From Psilocybe azurescens (taxonomy: Eukaryota; Basidiomycota; Agaricomycetes; Agaricales; Agrocybaceae): a DNA stretch of 56,248 nucleotides. The stretch covers positions 1 through 56,248 of the forward strand of contig JAJIRX010000169.1 in assembly GCA_023853785.1 (NCBI GenBank). Reading direction: 5' to 3'. Below, one piece after another: positions 11,801 through 20,959 of the stretch. The notes under the pieces are model-generated. The model ran no database searches, was not told the origin of the DNA, and worked only from the letters and a program-made list of their open reading frames with translations. Numbering within the stretch: the stretch's first letter is position 1; the number at the start of each line of letters is the position of its first letter. A program made the position numbers and the translations under genes.

Positions 11801-12200
11801 AGCAGATTTTCCTGCTCCTGCTGGTCCATTGAGCCAAATCGCTCGTTCCTTGGGAGTAGGGTCATTGACCCAGCCGAGTATAGCGCTGATTATCTTCTCG
11901 CGAGTTCCGGGGTGGCATTTCGCGGGAGGGAAACGCTCGGCAGAGTTATACATTGCATCGGTTGCGATATGCTGCCCCAGAATGTGCAGTCCTATCGCTC
12001 CGGAATTAACGTAAATGTTCAGTGTATGATGTCCACTGCTGCTCACCTACGTCCCTTCCTCCTTCGTAGTAATTCCCTTCTACTACTTGTCGAATGCTCC
12101 CGCCAGTAATCATGACGTTCCTGGCACCTTGGAGCAGCTGCATACCCGAGTTGAGGGTGCGATGAGAGCGTATTGCGGAATATTTCTCGTCTTTAGGCAT
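8809..12200 (-). pseudogene. NACHT-domain NLR (STAND ATPase), copy A, single in-frame stop
   Basis: Fungal NOD-like receptor: a signal-transducing ATPase expected to switch on in the cytosol upon non-self or stress cues and promote cell death. Modelled exons on the minus strand: 12200-12047, 11991-10635, 10569-9681, 9582-9013, 8958-8809. Introns are 54-98 nt with GT...AG ends. The sum is 3120 nt, exactly 1039 codons plus TAA. A short N-terminus carries GARNVMITGGSIRQVVEGN (residues 25-43). The NACHT domain has Walker A GPAGAGKS (about 107-114), Walker B IIIDGLDE (about 210-217) and the RFLIVSRPEYW sensor-like segment (about 245-255). An HIIQRF...ASGQFVYAST motif follows at about 310-335, then about 690 residues of uncharacterised helical sequence. 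No WD40, ankyrin or TPR repeats were seen. Codon 347 is TGA (11107-11105), where copy B has CGA in the same position. That single nonsense change is the only defect seen in the model. Confidence 0.85.
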
Positions 12201-13312
12201 TGTACTAGGGCTTTGTGAAGGAAGAAACAGTTGCTAACGATGCCCACGGCGTGGAGTAACACAGAAGTTAAGGGAATTCACACGGGTATGTGCCCTAGTC
12301 AGTTCGTGCGGTACAACGTTGCGACGTGCACTGCAATGTGCTGGATATCAATACTGCTATTAATAGCTACCACATCCTGTACATGTCTCAAATTGCTCTT
12401 AATCTTCACCCCAGTAGTCCTGATATTCTTGGCACCATTTGGACTGCGGAAAGACGAGGAAGAATGTACTCACCTATGTCGCTCACTGTGCATTATCACA
12501 GTATATCACAGAGTTGGACTACACAATGGTGTTGTGTTTTCCGACGGAGTCCGCACAGATGTCTGTACAGCTTTAGTAATAGACACAGTGCAACTCCCAT
12601 TACAGAGAGAGTTGGATGCAATGCACCGGAAGGCGGTGCTATTCTATTCCCAAAACTGGGTTGGACACCGTAAAATCACCCCCTTCTATGTCGAATTTGT
12701 CTGCGATGGGGCTCTCATATTGAAGCCTGCTCAAGTGAGAATGTTGTTGTTAGCAGGTTTAGTTCACGGAATGCTCTTGCTGTGTCAAATGCTCACAGTT
12801 TGAAACAATATACAACTCAGTGGATGATTATAGAATCACTAGCACACATGCTAGTACCTTTACTTGGTTGAGTCATGGACATGGCTGTGATAAAGCTCTC
12901 TTGTCAGAAAGTCATTACCAAATGCGGTTGTCACTACATTTAACCGAGATGGCGACGTGCCCGCATTCTTTGCACTTTTCAACTGTTCGAAGTGCTGGTC
13001 AACAAAGTCACCTTTTCTCACTTTTGACACGCAAAGTGACTTTGTCCGTGCAAAAGTGCAGTAAAAATGTAAGAAAAGTGACAATCAAAGTGAGCGTGAT
13101 AACAGCTTTACTGTGTTCTGTCCTGTGTGTAGGACTGTGTTAACACTGATATGGTCGAGCGATTAATGAACACCTTTAGCCATGCACTGACATATCCTCT
13201 CACTGTCTACTGATGTATAGTTGTCATCATAATGCACCAAACGTTACTACGCTGACTTCCAGAGTCAGCGTTTTCCACCTAAAAGGGGCTAATATTTGGC
13301 GAAGAAATGTTG
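12201..13312. other. Spacer between divergent NLR A and ArgRS A
   Basis: About 1.1 kb between the divergent NLR and ArgRS starts. It is clearly shared with 38.84-40.08 kb upstream of NLR C (for example around CACATCCTGTA and TGCATTATCACAGTATATCA). A 190-codon open frame (12231-12803) is not kept in the other copy, so I do not call a gene. The region presumably held the promoters of both flanking genes. Confidence 0.6.
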
Positions 13313-13319
13313 CACGTGA
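13313..13319 (+). promoter_or_regulatory. CACGTGA element upstream of ArgRS A
   Basis: A CACGTG (E-box type) core followed by A, 225 nt upstream of the ArgRS ATG. It is preceded by a conserved GGGGCTAATATTTGG. The same arrangement recurs at 40085-40091 and, slightly diverged, at 28871-28877, so it survived in all three ArgRS copies that keep an upstream region. A regulatory role is inferred from conservation and motif type. Confidence 0.4.
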
Positions 13320-13543
13320 TGGATCCCAACACGTCATTCACGTTCACAAAAATTGTTGCAGACAACCTTGTCGATTCAATTTGGCCGTCCTTTCACTCTT
13401 CTCAATTCTCTCCCACTCTTTCCTCATGCAGCCAAGAGATCTCTCTGCTGCGCTTTACACCTCAGGCGCTTTCGTTTGCACGCAACACTACACCGACTTA
13501 CAACAAACTCACAAGACTCTCACTGCACACTAAAAGTAACAGG

Positions 13544-14975
13544 ATGGCGTCATCCATGCCCCCACTTCCCGCTGTCTCAGGTACGGATCCGTCTAAGTGT
13601 GTCCTGAAATCGATCCGGATAGCTATCGCGCAAAAACTTTCGAATGTGCTGCCGCTCACAGTTCAGGATCCCTGGGGAGCTGGAAGAGACAGCGGCTGAA
13701 GTCATCAAACACGTACGTGGTTATTATTTTTACATTTTGTACTACTAAATTGACTGAGCCTTGCTGCTCATAGTTCCAACCGGACGAGTGAGTTGAGTCC
13801 GTCGTGCTCGACAAGTCCATCCTCCACTACGCGTGAACACAACAAGTTCTCACCCAGATCGACACCCCACATGCAACGTGCCCTCTGGTCTGCCCAAGTA
13901 TTGCACGAACGACTCGGTCAATGGTAAGAAGGTCGACATCGAGTACTGGTCGCCAAACATCCGCCCAGTTGTTCTACGTCGGGCATTTGCGGAACACGAT
14001 CATCAGCGCGTTTTTGGCTAGTTTGTATCAGGCTTGTGGGTTGGAAGTCATCTCAATGAACTATCTAGGCGATTGGGGTACACAGGTAAGATTCTTCTCT
14101 TTTCACCTCTTTGTTTTTGTTTTCCGTCCAATCCCTTTTTGCCTCTATTCTGTTTCTCCCCTGCTCCTCGCCATTTCATGCGTCTTCTATTCCAATCCTC
14201 AAATATCCCACTGACATCTCCCTTCGTCTCCCTAGTTCGGCCTAATCGCCGCAGGCTTCGAAATACGGCTCACAAGCCAGGCTCGAAAAAGACGTCATCA
14301 AGCACCTTTTTGACATCTACGCTGCCATTAACAAAGACGCATCGACCGAGCCCGCCGTCAAGGCCTCCGCCTTGAACCTGTTCAAGCACATGGAAGACGG
14401 AGACCAAGATACCCTGCGCAACTGGCGCATGTGGAGAGAGATGAGCGTGCGGGAGTATGAGAAGGAGTATGAGAGGCTGAATGTGAAGTTTGATGTGTGT
14501 TCGAGGGAGAACGAGGTGGGAAAGGAGGCGATGGATGGGACACTGGAGAAGTTGGAGAATATGAGTTTGATTTCGGAGTCGGATGGCGTGAAGCTGGTGG
14601 AGTTGGAGAAGTGGAGGCCGGGCAAGACCGTTGTTCGTAAGAAGGGTACGTTCCATTTCTTTATTTTTTCTCTTCCTGTTCCTTCATTCAAACTTCATCA
14701 CAGACGGAACATTGGTATACCTGACACGCGACATCGGCGGCGCAATCACGCGCTACGAGAAATATAAATTTGATAAAATGAAATACGTCGTTTTCTCGCA
14801 ACAAGACCTGCATGTCTCCCAATTCTTTGTAGTGCTCGAGCTCCCCCTGGGTGTCCTCGCTCATGCAGATCACCTACAGGCTCTTACAAGGAATGAGTAC
14901 GAGGAAAATGGCGGTGGTGTTTTTGAACAAGATCATTAAGCAGGTGGGGAACGTGATGCATGAGCACGAGGACAG
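13544..14975 (+). pseudogene. Arginyl-tRNA synthetase, copy A, truncated
   Basis: ArgRS (class I, cytosolic) charges tRNA-Arg. The start ATG at 13544 opens MASSMPPLPAVSGTDPSK. Introns by splice sites: from a GTACGT donor near 13712 to 13772, 14096-14235 and 14646-14703. Recognisable parts are the N-terminal additional domain, the Rossmann-fold start with a HIGH-like motif read as YVGH (13975-13986), [10 protein letters not shown] (about 14060-14095), and LVELEKW...VVRKK before the third intron. TLVYLTRDIGGAI, KYVVFSQQDLHVSQFF and the loop QGMSTRK (KMSKS equivalent) come after it. Frameshifts and stops lie in exon 1, near 13955 and elsewhere. After NVMHEHEDRLHF, at about 14975, ArgRS homology stops abruptly and transporter intron sequence begins. 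The Arg-specific anticodon-binding C-terminus is absent. Non-functional. Confidence 0.85.
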
Positions 14976-17113
14976 GCTTCATTTTCCCTGTGTTCGTTAT
15001 CCTTTTCCACGATTCGCGTTTCTCTTCGCGTTTCATCCCGTCGTTTCCTTGCTCTCCCATTCACAAGCGCTTTGAATACTACCCACCCCATCCTACCTTG
15101 CTCGCCCTTGTCTCTCTCTTGTCCCTCCGCACTTAATTGACCCCAACTCACTCTCACACAGTCACACAGTCAGGAGCTTCATAATGGCTGCCGCGATATT
15201 CATGAACTCCAACGGACTCGCCATCGCGCTGATGCCGAGCTATGTCGTCTCGGTGCCCAACCTCGCATGGGGCTCGGACGATAATAAGAAATGCGCTGAT
15301 GTATTTGATGATGTCCACTACGCTTGGAATAATAGTATGTGGCTTTTGCTTTCGTTTTGTTTTACGCTATGTTTCACCCCTTTGTATGCACTCTATCTCT
15401 CTCGTCATACCCCAACGTCCATCGCTGTCTCTGTCCTCTTACCCACCCGCATACATCCCGCTAACCGCCTCTCACATGTCCCACAGCTACAGCGTAAGCC
15501 TCCTCACGGACAGACACCATCCTCGCACTACCCGTCCTCTCATCCGCGACCACGCCGTTTACATCCATCCTCGGGCTCGACACAGATCCCAATGCCGAGG
15601 GTGAGGGCACGCCGCTCCCCTTGGACTTCGCCGACGACGACGAATAAGAGGGAGATGGGGACGAACATGATTTAAGGACGCACGCGTTGAACTCGACGCG
15701 TCGGCGTCGATGAAGAGGGGTGGTGGGCCAGTTCATGGAGTCATCCGCCTCCTCTACGCCCTCGTCGCTTCGCATCACTGCGTCCTCGAGAGTTCCTGGT
15801 GCTTTGGTCGCTATGTCATTGTTCACGACATCCGCATGGAACGGCAAAAGGCCCACACGCAAATGGAACAGGGACAAGGAACGGAGACACGGTGCAGGAG
15901 CTGGAGCTGGAATCAGCAGGAGACATCTCCTGCTGCCTGGCAGGCGCAGCACGATGTTCTATAACTCATTTCAGTACTGAGCTGGGGACGTTGGTGCTTC
16001 CACTGCTGGGGCTGGGGCTGGTGAGGCGTGAGGTGCTGGAGGTGTACGAGGGACGGGGAGACGAGTGATAGTGAGGATGATGGGATAAAAATAAAGTCGA
16101 GCGCAACCTCAATGAAACCTCTGACCTTGAGAACAGCGCCTACCCATCCATACCGCACCCTCCCAGCACGCACTCCTCCCTCCTTTCCTCCCATCTCTCC
16201 ACTCTCTGCCCAGTCATCCCCTACACACGCTGCTCCTCTCGAACCATGCATTCCGAACAGTCTCACTCTATGCCGTCCCGTCCTGCTCTCGCTCATCATT
16301 ACCTTGATACCCACGCTGCAATATGCGCTGGAGCATAATAGCGCGTAAAGGCCTGTGAATGAGGCGGCTGGGATGTGTGGGAACTGTGTAGTGCCGGTGA
16401 CGCTAGTTGTGTATTTTGGGGGTGGGGAGGAGAGAGGGAGGGAGGCTGGAGGGAGGGAGGAGGGGAAGGGAGGGGGGGAAGGGAGGAGGTGGCGGGGAAA
16501 GGGGAGGGAGATAAAAGGAGCTATAGGAGGTATATACAGCATGTCAAGGATCTATTCCGCTTCGGGACACATTTAGATACGGAAATGCAGGAAAGTGGCG
16601 AAGGAACAGCAGATGGGCAGGGTGCGGGCTGGAAGCTGAGCGAGCCGAAGATGGTGCTGCTCGCAATCTCGCTGCATGTGCTACTCACTCTGTCGATGGT
16701 GTCATTAGTCCCTACGACGAAGAGCGATTGGCATGCCGTGTTTGAGGTTCTTTTTCATTTCGGTATGTCCTATGTTATGTGTTGTGAGGGCGGGATGTAT
16801 GCGCCTTGTATTTTCTCCTTTCTTTCATTTTCTCTTTTTGGGGAGACTTCCCTTCTTCGTCATTCGATCGCTTACCGTTCATGGTTCTTTGATCGATCAC
16901 TCTACTGTTCTTCGCTTTCCTTTTCTTCCCCTTCCTTTCTCCTCCTTACAAAAAATCGGCAATCATTCCTCCCTCTCCCCCCTTTGCTCTTACTCACATA
17001 GGCTCATATTCGCCTTCGTCAGCACCCTCCTTCTCTACTACCCTGCCCGCGCCCACCCTCGCACATATCACGTCCGCTGGTGCATCGAGCGGCTCGTCCA
17101 AGCGGCTCATTAG
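14976..17113 (+). pseudogene. PIN-like transporter (auxin efflux carrier family), copy A, 3' part
   Basis: Membrane transport protein family related to plant PIN/PILS and yeast ECM3-type carriers, normally two bundles of about five transmembrane helices with a loop between. The fragment starts inside an intron fused to ArgRS. The first exon (from about 15165) reads GASIMAAAIFMNSNGLAIALMPS, the family's conserved MNSN segment, then PNLAWGSDDNKK. The acidic, low-complexity central loop is at 15590-15900. The second bundle shows LIPTLQYALE (about 16300), VNEAAGMCGNCVVPVTLVV (about 16355-16415), PKMVLLAIS and TKSDWHAVFE (about 16640-16750). The last exon with a STLL..P segment is at about 17015-17113. 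Stops and frameshifts interrupt most exons. A near-identical fragment is at 41737-43785 and an inverted one around 18450-25272. Confidence 0.8.
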
Positions 17114-17450
17114 TCGCATGATATTTTGGAGCCATTGTGTGTTGATACCGAGTGTTATGTTGGGGTGGGTTGTGGTTGGCAGCGCTTTAGGATTGGGTGA
17201 GGTGGGGTGAGGTGGCAGGGATGGGATGGCGGGGATAGAGACGCGGGTGGATGTGAGGCGACGTAATTTGAGGTGGCGGAACGATGGTGGGTTTTTTTTT
17301 GTTTTTTTGGCTTGTCGCTTCTGATACGCTGTGGTTGCTGGGTTAAATTTTCCTGCTTCATTGCTTCATTTTCCTTTGCCCCCTGTTCGTATCGTTGCTT
17401 CACGGTCCGATCGTGATACGTACTCGTCCGTCACTGCATGCTCACGCATA
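17114..17450. other. 3' flank of transporter copy A
   Basis: Non-coding sequence after the transporter end. It aligns by eye with the reverse complement of about 18450-18780 (for example TTGGATACCG-like GTTGATACCG, GATCGTGATACGTACT), which shows that the two transporter copies share their downstream flank in inverted orientation. Confidence 0.6.
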
Positions 17451-18449
17451 GAATCCCAAACTTGTCTTCTGCCATTTTTACCTTATTTACTCGCGTATTG
17501 GTAGTTCTTTATACTTTTTGCATTTACTGATTTAAATGATAATAACAATGCGAAGTACGCCGCTTCGTCAGGGAACCTGGATCGACGAAACTACGTCGAT
17601 GCCTGCGAATATTGGAGAGTTGGACGTGATAATGCCGTGCGCTCGGTGAGGCGATCCCGAAAATGAATGAAGCCTTGCTCTTGGGATGCTCAACATCCTG
17701 TTCAAAGAAGCCGCATCTCTGCTAGCTCATCGTCCCAAAATAGAAGTCCAATAACATCTGTTCCGCCCACTAGATGGATCCTTCTCCGGGCGTCCCAACT
17801 CCTGTTCGTTCTATTCATCCTTCCAGATCCGGGGTTGTGAATGTATACCCAAACATGAACTCAATTGTCAAGTCTGTTCCAAATACAGACAAATCGACAG
17901 AAGTAAGTCTCACAAAATCTTCATCCCACACCTTCCATTCAAACATTGCTCCACCTTCCTGCCCTTCTCACTCCTAATTATACCATGAAGACCATCTCCA
18001 CATACATCCTGCCGGCAGTATGAATCATCTACTTACCCCCCTCCCCCAGCACACACACGCATGCACACAACGGGCGCATCCGCCGCTCCTTCAACAGACC
18101 GTTGGCTGCATCCTCCGTTGCATCCTCCTGCAACAGCACCCAGTCCAAGCGCACGTCTACCATCACCGTGTTCCCTCCCCGTTCCATCCTCCAAAAAACT
18201 TACGTCACTCACCATCTTCCGCGCTCTCCCTCAGAATCCGGATGTTAACTGCTTGCCATGTACATGTATGTGCATTCGAGAAATATACCTCGTCTACTCT
18301 CTCAGTGTCAAGGAGAATTATTGAACGAGCTCCCAAATGCACCCAGCACACTACGCATTGCCATTATCATATCAAAGCAGTAAAAAAACTTAGAGATAGT
18401 AAAGTACGTGAGTGAAGTAAGTAAAAATGCGAGAAAACAAATGAAATTT
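17451..18449. other. 1-kb spacer between inverted transporter copies
   Basis: The centre between two tail-to-tail transporter copies. It contains a 67-codon frame at 17774 (MDPSPGVPTPVRSIHPSRSG) with a possible donor GTAAGT at 17902, but no recognisable domain. Pyrimidine-rich DNA follows at 17920-18230. No gene is claimed. Confidence 0.4.
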
Positions 18450-19208
18450 TATCTGTGGTATGTAGTGACGACAGAGTACGTATCATGATCGGACAAGCGG
18501 AAATATGAAGGGAGCCAAAGAATGAAGGAATTGAACAATAAACCCAGCAATTGCAGCGTCGCAGAACGAAGAGAAAGAAAAAAAAGAACAAAAGCACACA
18601 TTGCGAGAACACACCCCACCATCCCCCGCTACCTTAAATCACATCACATCAACGCACAACCGCCTCCGCCTCCATCCCCTACCACCTTACCCCGCCAATA
18701 CCCAATCCTAAGGCTCTGTCAACCAAAGCCCACCCAACATACTCCCTCACATAACAACCGGTATCAACACACGATAGCTCTAAGATGGTCCGAATGATGA
18801 GCCACTCGAACAAACCGCCCGATGCGCTGGCGGACCTGATCTGCGCGAGGGTGAGCACGGGCGGGGAGGAGAAAAGGAGGGTGTTGATACGACGAATATA
18901 GGGCTGCGTAAAACGGATGATATGGCGAGTGGAAAAATCTTGCTCAGATAAAGAGAGAGAGAAAAGAAGGGAAGGACGGTCAAGGTAATCAAGATAGACG
19001 AATTACGAACAGTCGATGACCGAACAACAAAGAAAGGAGGGTTATGGAATCCCCCCCAAAAAAGAGGACGAAAGAAAGAAAGGGCATATACAAACACACG
19101 TAAATGAAAAGAAAATAATCACTGCTCAAACACAGCATGCCAATCGCTCTTTGTCGCAAGGGCCATCAGCGGCGTGAACAGAAATCGCGTCGAGATTGTA
19201 AGCAGCAC
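18450..19208 (-). pseudogene. PIN-like transporter, inverted copy, 3' part
   Basis: Minus-strand partner of the transporter in block A. Reading right to left: TKSDWHAVFEQ at about 19150-19120 next to the gypsy insertion, an intron, then VFVVSTLL to LTLAQI and LFEWLIIRTIL at about 18900-18785, and finally the 3' flank down to about 18450. The last exon looks better preserved than in copies A and C. The 5' continuation resumes at 25085-25272 beyond the gypsy element. The gene is interrupted, truncated and non-functional. Confidence 0.75.
19204..19208. repeat. Target site duplication AGCAC (left)
   Basis: AGCAC immediately before the 5' LTR, repeated immediately after the 3' LTR at 25080-25084. 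Five bp is the expected length for gypsy integrase. Confidence 0.9.
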
Positions 19209-19493
19209 TGTAAGCCTGGCCCTTCCCCTGTCTCACCCCTTGCTCATCGTCCGCGCGCGCGACTGGATCACGCTTATGTTCTCGATCATCACCTGACCCC
19301 GACATACAATTTTACATGTCTCCATACCTTCGTTCCTTGTCTCTTACCACATCGAACGAAGGTACGTATTTAGATTATTGTATCCGTAGTCAGGGTCTCT
19401 TACCACATCGAACGAAGACCCTTTTGTCCTTTCCTTCCAGGCTACCTTAAGCACCACAATCCAGTGAGGCTTGTCGTACCCGGCAGCCTTTCA
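19209..19493 (+). repeat. Gypsy 5' LTR
   Basis: Begins TGTAAGCC and ends CCTTTCA. It contains two predicted hairpins, TACCTTCGTTC/GAACGAAGGTA at 19325-19335 and 19354-19364, and AGGGTCT/AGACCCT at 19392-19398 and 19416-19422. Their loops share a directly repeated CTTACCACATCGAACGAAG. Confidence 0.95.
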
Positions 19494-20094
19494 CTTTTTT
19501 GAAAACGACAATCGTTCTCCCCAGGTCTAGCGGCCAGGAAAATTTTTCTACCCAACCTGTCTCGAAAGCCATCGACGGAGACACCTCTCGTCACACGCCA
19601 GGAGTCCAGGAGAAGAGCGGCCACTGTACCGCTCCCTCTCTCCGATCAGGAACTCTCAAGCTCACCACCTCCGGCCGAAGGACTCTGGTTCGACTCCGCT
19701 CCCAGCTCACCGGTCATACCACCTACCAGCTCACCGGCTCACCCGCCATCCATCCTACCAACACCTTCACCATCCATCACTTCCTCTCACATCTCCATCA
19801 TTCCCTCACCACACCTAAACAGGTTCTTATTACCTAAACGAGACGCCACGGACTCGTCCAGCGAATCAGACGACAGCCTCAGTAACCATCATTCCCAATT
19901 TCGCCGGACGCCACCAGCGCCACGCCTTACCACTTGGGGAAATGTCATCACTAGCTGAGGTCAAAGTCTCTAAATTAAAAGATTGCCCCATGCTCACCGC
20001 TGGGAAAATCACACCGCTCATCCTCCACACCTGGACAACGCCTGCAAGCGCTTCCTCAAACACTCTGGCAAGGAACCGGACGAGATCGTGAGCT
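19494..20094 (+). other. Gypsy leader and beginning of gag region
   Basis: Directly after the LTR comes CTTTTTTGAAAACGAC, which does not start with the TGG of a tRNA primer binding site. The Gag frame is not continuous here. A 112-codon frame at 19499-19837 is probably not translated as such. Phrases later than 19880 (minus the frameshifts) lead into the Gag core at 20095. Confidence 0.5.
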
Positions 20095-20900
20095 TTGTGG
20101 CCGACGCCATGCTCGAGCCAGCGCCTGCAGGCATGGTATCAGAGCGGCTCTGATCGGATCGACAAACTCACGCTGTCAGAATACATTCAGGAACTGGCTA
20201 ATTTAGTCCTCGACAAGAACTGGGCGCACCAAATTAAGCAACAGATCCTTTCGGCCAAACAGCCGGAGGGATCGCGTTTAAGTCGACTGGAGGATCGAGG
20301 TCGAGAACCTCAACGCTCTCCTCATCACCTCTTCCAAAAGCACTCGTTCACTGAGGGGCGCCCTCCGCGACCTCCTCGAAGCAAACACCCGCAGTGCACT
20401 CGCCCTCAAACTATACACCAATCCGGTGTCCGAGGATGCGGATTACAAGACCTGGGCGGATACCCTCCACGCGCTCGACGAAGAGCTTCGAACGAAGACA
20501 AGCATTTCGAAGCCAAGATGACAGCGGGAAGGCAGAAAAGAAAAGCCTCCTCAGCCGCCTCTCCGACCGCAAGGAAGGTACCTCCCCTTCCACCCACACA
20601 TCCAACTCCTCCTCCACGTCTGCCTCCACCAACTCAGCTCGGGTCCGCCTCACCGACACTGAGCGCGCACTCCTGGTCAGAATTCAAGGGATGCAACCGT
20701 TGCCGCAAGTTCTTTGCGGGGCATGAGACACCCGACTGCCCCATGACGAAGGCGAACACCTGGCCTGACTGGGCCACGTACAAGCCTCTTACGCGCGAGA
20801 TGGGACTCACCGCACAGGCGGCCCAGAAACCCCGCCTACCAGTCGGTTTCGTTGGAATGTCCGCCCAAACGGAGGACTATGCTGATGATGACACGTACGT
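20095..20900 (+). pseudogene. Gypsy Gag, frameshifted
   Basis: Structural capsid/nucleocapsid protein. The core phrase DKLTLSEYIQELANLVLDKN at about 20160-20220 is typical of fungal gypsy Gag. After frame changes around 20290-20600, a zinc knuckle CNRCRKFFAGHETPDC appears at about 20691-20738. Its C-x2-C-x6-H-x4-C spacing is two residues longer than the usual CCHC box. The chain continues as PMTKANTWPDW. Confidence 0.8.
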
Positions 20901-20959
20901 ACCACCACATACTTCCACCACTTTACCCTCTCCCTCTTCACCATTCCGCACCTCTACGC

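Noticed and set aside
12231..12803. 190-codon open frame in the NLR A-ArgRS A spacer
   Set aside because: The corresponding spacer of block C does not keep the frame, no motif is recognisable, and overlapping frames of similar length exist.
14270..14691. Minus-strand frames of 124-128 codons over ArgRS A
   Set aside because: Antisense shadows of the ArgRS exons.
16425..16520. Gly/Arg-rich protein or G-quadruplex regulatory site in the purine-rich GGGAGGGAGG tract
   Set aside because: It is intron/loop sequence of the transporter fragment with variants in the other copies; the open frames are composition artefacts. A quadruplex could form, but nothing ties it to function.
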